Of a stretch of DNA of 64,000 nucleotides, positions 1-10,765 are shown one piece after another. The notes beneath the pieces are model-generated. The model was not told the origin of the DNA. It worked only from the letters and a program-made list of their open reading frames with translations, and searched no databases. The position numbers and the translations under genes are program-made. Each line of letters starts with the position of its first letter. Position 1 is the stretch's first letter. The stretch covers positions 150,799,241 through 150,863,240 of the forward strand of contig CM043945.1 in NCBI GenBank assembly GCA_014529385.2, in the 5' to 3' direction. This DNA is from Adiantum capillus-veneris. Lineage: Eukaryota; Streptophyta; Polypodiopsida; Polypodiales; Pteridaceae.

Positions 1-674
1 AACATCCTTTTTTGCAGGGATCCCCTTGCGATAGATGCTGTTAAAGCTTTTCAAAAAGAGATGTGTTCTCTCAGTGAGAACTCTCTCATGGATATGGTAC
101 CTAAGGTTTCTAGGGTGTTTCCTTTCTTACCTTCCAAGCAGGTGGAAATTGAATCCCTCGGGGTGGACCATTACCTTTGGGCCCTTCCCAACAAAGGATT
201 TCTAGCACCTATCTCCATTGAGACTTGGGTCTTCCTTGCTAATCTCCCGGCTTCATCGATGGAGGAGGCATGACTCAAAGTATTAAGAGGTGTCCACTGC
301 CTTGATAAAGGGGATCTTATCAAAGCACCTTTCACCATGAAGTTCCTGGATGGGAAGAAGTGTGGATCTAACACTGGCTTATATGTCTGTACAAAGGGCA
401 TGAGGGAGTTCTCCAAAAGCAACTCCGAGTATTACATTGAATCAATTTGGGATATTTACAGGCCCTATGTCAAATGTGCCTGCCGTTTTTGGATCCTAAA
501 GCTTCTTGTGAGTCTAGTATAATCTGGTTTGATCATGCTATATGGTATGCTCTTAATAACTTTGATCTTATGTTCCCTAATACCCCCTCAGCTCATTACC
601 TTCTCTCTTCTGGTCTTGGCTAGGCGGCCAAGCCAAGGAGCTTGTGCTGGCTCAAATGGCTTTTATTCAGTTCC
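1..674 (+). pseudogene. Penelope-like element, N-terminal half of ORF (split)
   Basis: One frame is open from base 1 to a TGA at 271-273 and continues in the same frame to about 490. A T-run at 486-490 shifts it, and a second shift lies near 630. About 215 residues of an N-terminal domain can be read, including a stretch with SNTGLYVCTKG near residue 125. I do not recognise this domain. A GIY-YIG nuclease is conceivable, because one PLE clade carries it N-terminally, but the motif is not convincing. The last residues (KELVLAQMAFIQFRT) run in frame into the sequence at 19851 once the intervening LTR element and one copy of its 5-bp duplication are removed. That makes this the upstream half of the reverse-transcriptase ORF at 19851-22096. 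It is non-functional: stop codon, two frameshifts and the insertion. Confidence 0.55.
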
Positions 675-679
675 GTACC

Positions 680-822
680 TGAAATGCCCTTGGTGGGACT
701 GCCTTGTAATGAGCCTCCCAACCTCCCTTTAAATAGCCCCCTGGGCCTCATTCCCTATCCACACTCACAGCTGGCCCCTTGGGCCTGGTCCTTGACCACC
801 GGGCTTTGCCCTTGGCATGACA
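680..822 (-). repeat. 3' LTR of short-LTR element
   Basis: 143 bp, about 92-95% identical by eye to 19709-19850. It runs TG...CA, is preceded by gtacc and is adjacent to the purine tract at 823-837. On the minus strand a TATA-like CTATTTAAAG lies at 727-736. Confidence 0.85.
727..737 (-). promoter_or_regulatory. TATA-like box in short LTR
   Basis: Minus-strand GCTATTTAAAG. The same sequence occurs in the other LTR copy (about 19756-19766), where it would drive the element. No start site can be fixed. Confidence 0.4.
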
Positions 823-837
823 TTGCTCCCCCCTTGG
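823..837 (-). other. Polypurine tract of short-LTR element
   Basis: On the minus strand the sequence CCAAGGGGGGAGCAA lies directly before the LTR's TGTCATGCC. This is the expected plus-strand primer position for an element read on the minus strand. Just upstream, on the minus strand, the reading 'EDENASPRGEQC' resembles the end of Ty3/gypsy polyproteins, so the ancestor may have been a Ty3 element. Confidence 0.6.
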
Positions 838-2726
838 AGAAGCGTTTTCGTCCTCAAAAACACAGGTGATAGTATCTGCATAAGAATGCTGATGTTTTCC
901 TTATTGGTATCCCTTACACGGGCCAATTGTCCTGATGCCTGATACGTGGTGCAGTGAGGAGGTCCAATGAAACCAAGAGCAACATCTTGATTTTCAACAT
1001 TGTTGTCCTTTTGCAACCACTTGTACCTAAATGGTAACTCAATTTATAACTCACCTGAGTACTTTAAAGGAGTAAACATCACGAAAAAGTGTCAAAAGAC
1101 ATAATCAGTTTTCAGACTTTTTGAAGATACTGAAAAATTCAAGAAAACCTTGGCGCAACTTGCCATGAAGTTGTGAGCCGGATTTTGAATTTGCTCGAGT
1201 ATCTTGAAAAGCTCATAGCTACTGAGGGATAGAATAGGGAGAGAATCGCCCATTCAGAATGCATTGTGCTAACGTATGATCTTAGCAGATCCTTTAGCAA
1301 AAAATACTTGTAGGCTGCCCAACCACAGGATAAATAGCAGCAGTAAGGGTGAGGTGCTTTCCCCCAACCACTTACAGGCAGTCTTCCATGACAAACGATA
1401 AACTATGACTCAACCATTGGGTACCCAGCCATATATTTGATATGGAGTGGAGACAACCAACTAGGTTGAAAGCGGGTTGGACTGGAGTAAGCTCATAGAG
1501 TTTAGACCATCCAACCACAGACACCCATCCTGAGCCAGCACCTTGTATGGCAGGGTGTAAACTCATAATAGATCTACAGTAGAGATTGCACTTGCAGTGC
1601 AAAAAGGTGCAGAAAGAATAAAGTCCATGAATTTGCATGCCGCTGCAAATAAATTAGTGTTAAACACTAGGGCCCATAACACCTAGTGTGCATGCATTTA
1701 ACACAAACTTATCCAAACCGCAATTTCATGACGGGATTTTCCACGGTACATACGAGAAAGCCTGGCAACAAAAGTTGGACCATAACAGAATGTGACAACT
1801 CAGTCACACCTAGGTACCAACCATGAGACATTCTCATGAACATAGCATACTTGGCTATATGTAGAAACGACCCTCCGTTAAGGTGGTTTCACAACACTTG
1901 TAATCGGAACAAGTGTGAACTTAGTACCCAACAATTTTTGGCCACTGAAATTGTTCCTGATACTGTGTGCTCCAAATGGTCTAATAAACGGATGCGACCA
2001 GCACGTAGGGACTTCATCGCGACACGTCATTAGGAATTAGGCACCGGTGTCAGTCCTAGAAACTCATATTCACCACATGTGGAATATGTCTCGAATAAGG
2101 ATGGCAGAGAAAGCGACAACCATCAAGCACAAATTGTACTTGTGTGTGGAGGGAACTATGAACACTCCGCGACGCGAGTAAGAGAGACCCTCATTATCAT
2201 TCCACACTGGCTAAACCGAACTCCTTGAGTTCCTAGACCATGTTGTATCCCATGTGACAACATGTGCCAAATCAAACCCTATACGGGGATTCATAATAAC
2301 ATAATGCAAAAAAATATACGGGGCACGAGGGTCCAAAATCCTTTGTTTCAACATGCCCTTGGCATGTATCTGAAACATTCAAGCGTACTTATACGACTTG
2401 AAAAACCCAAGCAAAACATACTTCAAAAAATGGAATAACACCAAATCAATAGATGCGTACCTGGAGAGTCGAACTTAATGTTCACTTACCCATATTCAAA
2501 TGCAGAGGAGCACGTCGCCCACCTGTGAAAAAATCAAGCAACATTGCATTGGAAACCCTGGGTGTTGCCTTCACAATCCAAACCCGTTGGTTATAATCGA
2601 CGTAGTCAAACCCCTTGGTAAGACCCTTTGTAGAAACTACTCAACTAGCCGGTAACGATAACCAACATAGTCAACCATGTACAAAATAAGAGGAATCAAC
2701 TTGAAAAGTTGAATTTGTCCGCTACC
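838..2726. other. Interior 3' part of short-LTR element, no gene seen
   Basis: About 1.9 kb between the purine tract and the Gypsy-A insertion. Open stretches on both strands are short (under 90 codons) and match nothing I recognise. The minus-strand stretch at 845-1016 is the only one that might be residual coding sequence. Confidence 0.5.
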
Positions 2727-2730
2727 GCGT

Positions 2731-4763
2731 TGTCGTGCTGTGACATGTACATAGTGGGAACACATGCTACAAGAGTTATCTTGTAACTTTTTAGATACAT
2801 AATTATATTTCCTATAATGTACATATGCATATGTAAGTATAAAAATAAGCTTTCTATCTCATCCTATTATTTTTCTCAAGGGTAACCTATTCTTACTTTA
2901 CCATCAGAAAATACTATGGGAAAAGCATCAATAGCTCCGCCTCTTTAACTTGGGGCAAAAAGCATTGATTCTTTATTTCTACTATTTCATTATCATCTCA
3001 CACCCTAGCTAGATCCTATATCTAGGGTAAACTCCAATATATATATATTCTACGTATTTTTTATACTTTTCTTATTTTATTTTTTTTAAATAGCTACTAG
3101 GAGAGAATCAAATCCTAGTGGGACACTAGGTGGCATGATTTCAAAGATACACTTATTTTAATGCATTATTGCAAGCATGATTACAAAACTTTGTCAAGGA
3201 GCAATGTCATGCTTTCATATGGCATGAGGTGTCCTTGTGAATTAAATGAAAGTCTAAGCTAAGGAGACCACATGAAGACTTTTGCTGCCATAAATGGACC
3301 CTATTTTGATGAATTTTTTACAAAAGGTTCCAATCCGAATTGAAAAACAATTTTAAAATGAAAATCGTAGCTAATGAGCTGAAGTTTTTGCCCATATTTT
3401 TACTTTTTTATTTGGAGCCACGGTTGAGGAGATATGATCAAAATACTGGACCCCAGTCTGCCCACATCATGCAGGGGCAACTCATTTCCAACTTTTCCAA
3501 TTCCTGTTCACACTGGCTCCTCTCTTCTTGTGTAAACCCTTGGGGGTTCCCTTCACCTATAAAAGGGGACCTCTTCTTCCTTGGAAGGAACTCAAGCATT
3601 CAAGCCATTGATGAGAGGAATTCTCGAGGGAGTGAGTAGTAATGCCTAATTGTACTTAGCCATTAACATAAGCCCAAGCCTACACTTTCTCCTAGAGGGA
3701 GACTAGCCATTCTTGCAACAAGCTAACCTTGGAAGATCAACTCTAATCAAAGAAGGTCTTACACCTGGTGTATCAATCAAAGTGGAATTCTCCACTCTTC
3801 TTCTCTCTCCCATCAATAATGGTGCCGAAGGGTTTCAAGTAAGATGTGTTCTACATTGATGTTTTCTTGATTTCTTGTCGTTTTCATTTTCATCTCTAAT
3901 CCAACATATATATATATATCTAATCTCATCTCTTTAACCAAATCTATCTCTTTCACTCTTAGTAATTCATCCTCTCTACAAATTTTAGGTTCTCCTTGCT
4001 ACAGGTACATCTCTCCCCGCAGTATCCTTATTGCCTATGGGCAAGAATAGGGCTTGGGAGGGAAACTTCTCATCTCTTCACTTCTCTCATATCTACATTT
4101 TTCTCATATCTACATTTCTCACATACTATCCTAGATGAATAACCCACATGATGATCATTTCTATCGCTTTCACTCTGTACGATCTATTAGAATTAATGTA
4201 TGGATTAGCCGTAAAATACACTTTCAACAACGTATAGTGTTTCTCTTCGGCCCTGAAAGGCTCAATGAAATACTTCTATCACCGGATCCCATCATACTAC
4301 CTCTTATAGACTATAACTTTTCTTTTGACGTAAGCGTAGTTATCTTGCTATGAACCAAGAGGATTTGTACACACAATTAATCCCAATCACTAGACAAAAT
4401 ATATATATTATGGTAAGCACAAAACTACAATTCCAAAGAACAATTCGTAGCCTATTTGGTCAGCCAAGATTGAATGCCATTAACTCATCCATTAACCCTT
4501 TCATATTACCCATGATACGATATGGCCATAGCCTTGATGTTTTCATCTTCGTATTGTTTTGACATTCTCTTTTGCGTTCTTTCTTTGTGTGTGTGAGTGC
4601 AAGAGAGAAAGAGTGAGTCTTCTTTGATTGAACTTCTTTCCAAACCCTAGTCTTCATGGCATCTATGGTTTAACTCCTTCATATAGTTTTTGTTGAGTTC
4701 TCTCACAAACTCTCACAGCCATAAGCCCGGTGCTTTCCTGGCAAGACCGCAAATTTCTCGACA
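2731..4763 (+). repeat. 5' LTR of Gypsy-A
   Basis: 2033 bp, starting TGTCGTGCTGTGACATG and ending TTTCTCGACA, repeated at 10766-12798. Short open frames inside it (3340-3639, 4135-4353, 4350-4562) occur identically in both LTRs and are unlikely to be genes. A TATA box lies at 3557-3566. Confidence 0.95.
3557..3566 (+). promoter_or_regulatory. TATA box of Gypsy-A 5' LTR
   Basis: CTATAAAAGG in a GC-richer context, about 830 bp into the LTR. It is duplicated at 11592-11601 in the 3' LTR. It would define U3/R about 30 bp downstream, leaving a long R-U5 of nearly 1.2 kb. Confidence 0.6.
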
Positions 4764-4767
4764 TATT

Positions 4768-4787
4768 TTTGGTGAACCCGACGCGAA
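4768..4787 (+). other. Primer-binding site of Gypsy-A
   Basis: TTTGGTGAACCCGACGCGAA begins a few bases after the LTR end, and TGG would pair with the CCA of a tRNA. It is not the initiator-Met site used by the copia elements here. I cannot assign the tRNA with confidence. Confidence 0.6.
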
Positions 4788-4816
4788 TCTGCTAGGGTGA
4801 GAGTTTGTGGGTAACC

Positions 4817-6052
4817 ATGGGTGATCATGTTGAGCAACAGGGTATGCATTTTGACCGAGCAACAATGCAAATGTTTCAAGCATTTGCAATGTTCATGCAA
4901 CAACAACATGCTACTGAAAAAAGGGAGATTTCAGCAACGAAGGCCATACAAGCGGTCGTCAACAGAATGGATCAGTTCAATGGCAAAGATGTAACCAAGT
5001 ACTTACGCGAGTATGTGAAGGAGATGGAGCTGCATCGCGTGTCAGAAGGTGAGATTATTCAAAGCTTTGAGCTAGTTGTTGCTCCAGAAATTAGGGAGCA
5101 TGTTAGGGCAATTAAAGATGGGCATGGGAGAAATTGGGAAGAACTCAAAGTAGCTTTAAAGGAGGAATATTTCATGGAGGACTCTGAGAGAGTGACAAAA
5201 AGGACATTCTTAGAATGGGTAGTCAAGCCAAAGCAAGGACTATCAATAACAGAGCTACTTAGGGAATTTGAGCGGCGCTATGCACAACTCACTAGGACAG
5301 AAAGGGCCACACTAGATGCAGAGAAGACAGATCTTTTCTTACAAGTTGCAGGTAAAGAGTTTCAAGAAAATTTGGAGCTTCTTCTTGAAGATAAAGATGC
5401 TGAGCAAGGACTAAAGACCGACTGGAATGAGGTTGAAGGTGCTGTCTCACTGCTTGCCAAACGACAAAGAAGAAGGGACAAGATGGTAGTAAACACTACA
5501 AGTCCTTCCACCTCAACTTCTGACAAAATGGTAAAGCCTACTTTTATCGCTCCTAAGTTTGATGAGTCCATGCTAGATGAGCTTGTGAAGGGAATGCGTG
5601 ACTTGAAGGTGAAGTTTGCAAAGCTTGAAGAAAAAGGCCAACCATCAGGGGCACTTCCTAGGCAAAGACAACAGCCCAAAGAAGGGTTTGTTAATAGATG
5701 TATTTGGTGTGATAGTACAGACCATGTAAGAAGGGATTGTAATGATTTTAGTGATGCTTTGTCAAAAGATGTTGTCTTTTTTAAGGATGGTAAAATCCAC
5801 TTAAGAGAGACAGGTCTACCCTTGAGAACTAACTTTGGGAAGGGGGGAATGCAAACCTTAGTTGAAGATATGGCAACCAAGCATGCCACCTCTTCAGTTG
5901 AGACAGCTACTTATGGAGTAAAAATTGAACATTTTTGTGATGAAGAGGTGAGTGACCATCATGGTCAAATTTGGCCAAATGTCATGCAATTAGTTAAAAA
6001 GGGAAAGCTTACAAAAGAGATTCTACAGAAGCAGGTGATTGCATACGTCTAG
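4817..6052 (+). CDS. gag: Gypsy-A gag
   Basis: The ATG at 4817 (MGDHVEQQGMHFD) opens a frame of 411 codons. An earlier TTG at 4805 is not needed. Residues about 55-200 form the retrotransposon capsid-like region, charged and helical (e.g. LREFERRYAQLT). One CCHC zinc knuckle CIWCDSTDHVRRDC lies near residue 294 with CX2CX4HX4C spacing and would bind RNA. The frame ends at TAG 6050-6052. A second frame, one base back, is already open from 5998 and continues into the protease. The gag-protease junction therefore needs a -1 shift or reflects an indel between 5998 and 6050. The capsid would package the element's RNA in cytoplasmic particles. Confidence 0.85.
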   Translation: MGDHVEQQGMHFDRATMQMFQAFAMFMQQQHATEKREISATKAIQAVVNRMDQFNGKDVTKYLREYVKEMELHRVSEGEIIQSFELVVAPEIREHVRAIKDGHGRNWEELKVALKEEYFMEDSERVTKRTFLEWVVKPKQGLSITELLREFERRYAQLTRTERATLDAEKTDLFLQVAGKEFQENLELLLEDKDAEQGLKTDWNEVEGAVSLLAKRQRRRDKMVVNTTSPSTSTSDKMVKPTFIAPKFDESMLDELVKGMRDLKVKFAKLEEKGQPSGALPRQRQQPKEGFVNRCIWCDSTDHVRRDCNDFSDALSKDVVFFKDGKIHLRETGLPLRTNFGKGGMQTLVEDMATKHATSSVETATYGVKIEHFCDEEVSDHHGQIWPNVMQLVKKGKLTKEILQKQVIAYV

Positions 6053-6072
6053 AAACAGGATGGAATGATCCA

Positions 6073-7191
6073 GTGGACTCATTATCAGTGCATGCCTACA
6101 TTACAAAATGCCAACAAAATGAGGCAATTGTAGAAGAGAAGCGCAGACGTGAGAATGCTGATGAAGGACCATCAAAAAGAGCTTCTAGAAGTGGGGGAAG
6201 AAGAGACTCAATGCCTTCTCAAACACCCTCAACACAAGGAGCATCTCCACCTGAAGTACTCATGGAGGAGTCTACAACAGGAAAGAAGAAAGAGCCAACT
6301 AAAGGTAAGACAAAAGGCCCAACTTATAAACTACAATCTGATATTGAGGTTGCTACAGATTTAAAGAAAGTCTTGGAGGAAAGGATCTTGAATAGCAAGA
6401 TTGAGTTTACTCTGGGAGAAGTTCTTGGCATTGCAAAGAGTGAATTCCATGAGGAGATCATTAACATCATCAAGAGAAAGAGGCAAACCCTTGCTGAAGT
6501 TTCTCGTCCACAGGTTGAAGGGGAAACCTCAAAGACACAAGGGATGCAACTGCAAAATAAGGAGAATGATGGAGCTGTGGTAGGATGCTACCAATCTAGT
6601 GGGAGAGTGAAGCAAGTGTATTTCTCAAATGATGATGAAGAAGTTGAAGATATTCCTAGGAGTTACTATTCACGAAGTCATTGGGCAAGGACTACTACAG
6701 AAACTTTGGTCAAGGTAGGTGATCTTGAAGAGCCATTTGTTGCCTTGATTGACCATGGTTCAGAAATAAACATAATGTCAAAGAGTCTCTACAACAAGTG
6801 CAAATGGCCGATGGACACAGATCATGGCTGGATGGTAAAAGTGGCAAACAATTCATCCGGTGAATTGTATGCAGCATGTCCAGGTGTGAAGGTAACAATA
6901 GGTGATGTAAAGATTGACCAAAACTTCTTTGTACAGGATACATCTTCATATCATCTCATCCTTGGACAGCCCTACATTGTGGGAGTTCAAATGGAAACAA
7001 AGGTAATGGATGATGGTTCAGCATATGCTAGGATACGTAGCAAAGATGGTAAACGTGCTGTCCAATTTCTCACAGTTTGTGTAAACCATGAAAGAAATCG
7101 TGACAACCTCAGAGAACATCCTCTACCAAAGGTGAGCAAAGAGTTTCATGATCATAGAGAAATGATGGGTTTTGGCCTAGTACCATTGTAA
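6073..7191 (+). CDS. Gypsy-A protease region
   Basis: Frame 1 is open from 5998, reading EAGDCIRLETGWNDPVDS before the nominal GTG start at 6073, so it is a continuation of the polyprotein and not a separately started gene. A basic, low-complexity stretch (residues 20-110) is followed by an aspartic-protease fold: LIDHGSEINIM near residue 224, then HLILGQPYI near residue 298 (the conserved ILG strand). The catalytic triad reads D-H-G where D-S-G or D-T-G is usual. The catalytic Asp is kept but the hydroxyl residue is lost, which may impair activity. The frame stops at 7189-7191, and pol resumes in another frame that is already open there. Confidence 0.8.
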   Translation: MDSLSVHAYITKCQQNEAIVEEKRRRENADEGPSKRASRSGGRRDSMPSQTPSTQGASPPEVLMEESTTGKKKEPTKGKTKGPTYKLQSDIEVATDLKKVLEERILNSKIEFTLGEVLGIAKSEFHEEIINIIKRKRQTLAEVSRPQVEGETSKTQGMQLQNKENDGAVVGCYQSSGRVKQVYFSNDDEEVEDIPRSYYSRSHWARTTTETLVKVGDLEEPFVALIDHGSEINIMSKSLYNKCKWPMDTDHGWMVKVANNSSGELYAACPGVKVTIGDVKIDQNFFVQDTSSYHLILGQPYIVGVQMETKVMDDGSAYARIRSKDGKRAVQFLTVCVNHERNRDNLREHPLPKVSKEFHDHREMMGFGLVPL

Positions 7192-7268
7192 AGCGGGATT
7201 GCAGTGGTACAGAAAGAAAAAGGGTCTCGCCTGATCCAAAAATAGGTGAAGCATTTTCAACGAGCTCC

Positions 7269-10200
7269 TTGGTAACAAAGAATGGATCAGTATGTTTTAC
7301 AAAACTTGAAGATTTGAAGAGATGTGAGAAGCAATATGTGCATAATGTACAAATAGGCATGAAAAAGAGTGGGTTGCTAGAGCCTACTGAAAATGTTTTG
7401 GGTTTGTGTGAACAAGTTTCTTTTGTAGATACTATGGGTGAGCTTGATGCTATAATGAGGTCTAGTTTGCATCTTGAAAATGAAGTTGTGGAAGTTTGCT
7501 CTATGGAAATGTATCAAGTAATAGAAGCCTTTAAAGAAAGCCAAATAGTAGGCCCAGAAGTCCATGTTGAAACTAAATACAAGAGTGTAGCGAAGAAGGT
7601 GAAACCAATAGCTTCACCCTTACCACCCAACAACAGGGAAAAGATTGAACATGCTTCTTTACAACCAAGTTTGCGGAATCCTAAAAAGATCGGGCATACC
7701 TTCACAAAGGAGTCTTTTCAAGAGTTGCAGATTGGTTGCGAGGAGTTTCTAACACAGGAGGAGACAAAGTGCTTCAAAGAAATGCTTTCAAAGCATGGTA
7801 AGGCTTTTGCATTTGAGCCACATGAGATAGGATGTGTTGATCCTTATATTGTAGCTCCTACGGTAATTTTCACAATACCTCATGTGCCTTGGAATCTGCG
7901 GCCTATTCTGGTTCCAAAGGCTCATTTGCCAAAGTTAGTAGAGCTACTGAATGAGAAAATCAAAATGGGAATCTTGGAGCCTTCTTGTGCTCCATACTCA
8001 AACAGGTGGTTCACAGTTCCAAAGAAGAATGGTTCTCTACGCTTCATCCAAGATATGCAACCAGTGAACAAGGTGACAATTAGAAATGTAGGTACAGGTC
8101 CAATTGTGGATGAATTTGCAGAGGCATTTGCAGGGAGGGCAATCTACGCAATGGGGGATCTCTACTCAGGGTATGATCAATTTCAGCTTGCAATCGAAAG
8201 CAGAGACTTGACAACCATGAGGACACCTTTGGGTTTGGTAAGGATGTGTACCTTGCCACAGGGAGCAACCAACTCGGTTGCACATATGATGAATGGGATG
8301 AATAAGGTCTTACGTGAATTTATTCCTCAAATCACAATGCCTTTCATTGATGATTTGCCTATCAAAGGATGTGAAGAAAGTGACAGAGATGAAGCTTTGG
8401 ATCTCAAGGGATGTCGCAGGTTTGTGGTAAATCACATAAATGATTGTGATAAAATTTTGTCTAGGTTGGAAGAAGTGAATCTTACATTGTTAGGGAAAAA
8501 GTCTATGTTTGGTGTCAAAGAAGTGCTCATTGTGGGGCACATGTGCGGGCCATATGGTAGGAAACCTTGTCCATCAAAGGTAGATGCCATCCAAAGAATG
8601 AAAGAAACATGCACTAGCATCACTGAGGTTAGAAGGTTTCTGGGAGCATGTGTCTTCTATGTTATTTGGATTCCACATTATGCACATGTAGCTGATCCTC
8701 TTTATCAGCTGCTTAGAAAGAATCAAAAGTTTAAATGGACAGAAGCACATGTAAAATCCATGAAAAAGCTAAAGGAGTTACTCCAGTCAGCAACGACTTT
8801 GAGAAAGGTAGACTATGAGTGTCAAAGGCCAGTGATTGTGACAGTAGATACCAGTCCTACAGGGATTGGATGGGCAATAGGGCAAGATGACAAAGAAGGA
8901 CACAGGTATGTGGTAAGATTTGGAGCAAAGGTACTAAGTGCTCACCAAAGAAACTATCCACAGATAAAGAGAGAGTTATGGGGTATGGTTACAGCCTTGA
9001 AAAATGGGAAAGAGTACCTAATTGGTGCATGTGTGGTTGTAGAAACAGATTGTCTACCACTTCTTGGGATGATTACAAGCTGCTCAACACCAGACATTGC
9101 TATGTTGCGGTGGATTGCCTACATTAAGTCCTTAAATCCCGAGTTTAAGCACATTGTAGGTAAAGACAATACAGTGGCAGATATGCTATCAAGGGCAAGG
9201 TATGAAGATGAGTCACAAATGATTGATGAGGGAGATGATGTAGGCACAAAATTCTATTCTATCTCTCATGTCAAAGGTAACAATGTCTGCATGACTAATT
9301 CACTTGAATTGTTCTTGAAAGATCTTTATGAAGGTGATTGGCTTTCTATTGGAAGGTACTTGAGTACTCTAACAAAACAGGATGATTGGTCTGAACATGA
9401 ATTCAAGAGGATACGCAGGAAAGAATATGGTTACTTTCTGAGGGATGGTTACTTGTGGAAGCATCCTAAACAAACGGGTGCTACACCACAAAGGGTTATA
9501 TGTAAAAAAGAGACTCAAGTAAAGCTCATGCAAGAGTTTCATGAGAGTCTATGGGCTGGACACAGGGGTGTGTGGGCAACCTTCTCCAAGTTGAAAGAAA
9601 AATACTGGTGGAAGGGTATGTATAAAGATGTATCTCAATTTGTAGAGTCATGTGTAACTTGTCAAATGTATTCAAATGTCCGACATCGTGATGGATTGCA
9701 CCCTACATACCCACTAGCCATGCATTATAAATGGGTTGTGGATCTAGTCACAATGCCTTTAGGACTCTGGCCGATGAGGTACTTGGTTCTTGCACGAGAG
9801 GACCTAACTAATCAGGTTGAAGGAAGAGCATTAAGAGCTAAAACCACAGAAGCTGTGTGCAAATTCCTTCTTGATGAGGTGATTTGCCGTTATGGTTGTG
9901 TGGGAAAGATCACTGCAGACAGAGGTGAACTAGATGCCGAAGAAGCAAGGGAGTTCTTTTCTAGATTAGGAATCAAGCTTTCTCTTACTACAGCTTACAA
10001 CCCTGAAGGCAATGGAAAGAGTGAAAGAGGGCACCCTCCTATCATCAAAGCTTTGGCCAAGGCTTGCGAAGGAAGAGTTGGTGAGTGGCCAAAACTGTTA
10101 CCATACGCTTTATGGGCTGATCGTACAACACATAGCTCAGTAACTGGATACATGCCTGCGGAGCTAATGTATGGTCAAAAGCCAGTGATGCCGATTGAAG

Positions 10201-10295
10201 ATACAATTCCCACATGGAATGTACTACCTTGGCAAGAGGGGCTTAGCAGGGAAGATCTCCTTAAGGCAACTAGAGAGAAGACCTGGAGACATTGA
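7269..10295 (+). CDS. pol: Gypsy-A pol: reverse transcriptase, RNase H, integrase
   Basis: 1008 codons. The nominal start at 7269 is a TTG, and the frame is open back to about 7186, so this is polyprotein continuation. In order: RT from about residue 210 (LRPILVPKAHLPKL), motif A DLYSGYDQFQL near 296, active site FIDDLP near 358 (F for Y in YxDD); RNase H with VTVDTSPTGIGW near 523 and ETDCL near 591; integrase with His residues in EFHESLWAGH and CVTC near 757-795; catalytic Asp in VVDLVTMP (about 822), Asp in TADRGE (about 881) and Glu in NGKSERGH (about 915). All three DDE residues are present. The frame runs out at 10295, where the integrase C-terminus shifts to frame 1. The FIDD box and GKDNTVADMLSRARYEDE ending fit a plant Ty3 lineage that resembles elements also known from fungi. 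Confidence 0.92.
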   Translation: MVTKNGSVCFTKLEDLKRCEKQYVHNVQIGMKKSGLLEPTENVLGLCEQVSFVDTMGELDAIMRSSLHLENEVVEVCSMEMYQVIEAFKESQIVGPEVHVETKYKSVAKKVKPIASPLPPNNREKIEHASLQPSLRNPKKIGHTFTKESFQELQIGCEEFLTQEETKCFKEMLSKHGKAFAFEPHEIGCVDPYIVAPTVIFTIPHVPWNLRPILVPKAHLPKLVELLNEKIKMGILEPSCAPYSNRWFTVPKKNGSLRFIQDMQPVNKVTIRNVGTGPIVDEFAEAFAGRAIYAMGDLYSGYDQFQLAIESRDLTTMRTPLGLVRMCTLPQGATNSVAHMMNGMNKVLREFIPQITMPFIDDLPIKGCEESDRDEALDLKGCRRFVVNHINDCDKILSRLEEVNLTLLGKKSMFGVKEVLIVGHMCGPYGRKPCPSKVDAIQRMKETCTSITEVRRFLGACVFYVIWIPHYAHVADPLYQLLRKNQKFKWTEAHVKSMKKLKELLQSATTLRKVDYECQRPVIVTVDTSPTGIGWAIGQDDKEGHRYVVRFGAKVLSAHQRNYPQIKRELWGMVTALKNGKEYLIGACVVVETDCLPLLGMITSCSTPDIAMLRWIAYIKSLNPEFKHIVGKDNTVADMLSRARYEDESQMIDEGDDVGTKFYSISHVKGNNVCMTNSLELFLKDLYEGDWLSIGRYLSTLTKQDDWSEHEFKRIRRKEYGYFLRDGYLWKHPKQTGATPQRVICKKETQVKLMQEFHESLWAGHRGVWATFSKLKEKYWWKGMYKDVSQFVESCVTCQMYSNVRHRDGLHPTYPLAMHYKWVVDLVTMPLGLWPMRYLVLAREDLTNQVEGRALRAKTTEAVCKFLLDEVICRYGCVGKITADRGELDAEEAREFFSRLGIKLSLTTAYNPEGNGKSERGHPPIIKALAKACEGRVGEWPKLLPYALWADRTTHSSVTGYMPAELMYGQKPVMPIEDTIPTWNVLPWQEGLSREDLLKATREKTWRH

Positions 10296-10707
10296 GGCTG
10301 CAAAAGAACGACTCAAAAATGCAAGATTGAAAAACAAGGACTACTTTGATAAGCGACATCGGCTCAGGAGCAAAGCAATTGACAAAGGTGACTGGGTTTT
10401 AGTGTATGATAGTAGCCTTGATAACCAACACACAGTCATGCGTAAGTTTTCAAAAAGATGGTTTGGACCATATGTTGTAAAACATGTGCATGAAAATGCT
10501 ACTTACAGCTTGTCTGAACTAGATGGCACATAAGTAAAGATTCCCATTGCAGGAAAAAGGATCAAAATGTTTAAGAGAAGAGGAGACAATGATCCAGAAA
10601 ATGTTGATGAGGAAGAAGAGCAAAACACAGGTGAAGATCAAAGTGAAAATGAAGCTCTGGAATCATCCAGTGAAGATGAAAGCAAGGAAGATGTACAAGA
10701 GGGCTGA
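10270..10707 (+). pseudogene. Gypsy-A integrase C-terminus and acidic tail, frameshifted
   Basis: Homology to the integrase C-terminal (GPY/F) domain continues in frame 1. DYFDKRHR and KGDWVLVYDSS are followed by KRWFGPYVV, and the frame meets TAA at 10531-10533. In the same frame it reads on as VKIPIAGKRIKMFKRRGD, then an Asp/Glu/Ser-rich tail of about 35 residues, ending at TGA 10705-10707. The ancestral polyprotein probably ran to 10707. The one-base shift near 10265-10290 and the TAA make the integrase C-terminus inaccessible, unless recoding occurs. Confidence 0.75.
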
Positions 10708-10749
10708 TCTTACAAAGAAATAATTTGGCACATACCGGAGGATGTGCAG

Positions 10750-10765
10750 GTTTAGAGGGGGTGGA
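10750..10765 (+). other. Polypurine tract of Gypsy-A
   Basis: TTTAGAGGGGGTGGA lies immediately upstream of the 3' LTR's TGTCGTGCTG. Confidence 0.75.

Noticed and set aside
3340-4562. Three open frames of 70-99 codons repeated at 11375-12597
   Set aside because: They lie wholly in the Gypsy-A LTRs. Identical duplication is explained by the LTR pair, and nothing protein-like is visible in them.
5362-5889. 175-codon minus-strand frame
   Set aside because: Antisense shadow of the Gypsy-A gag.
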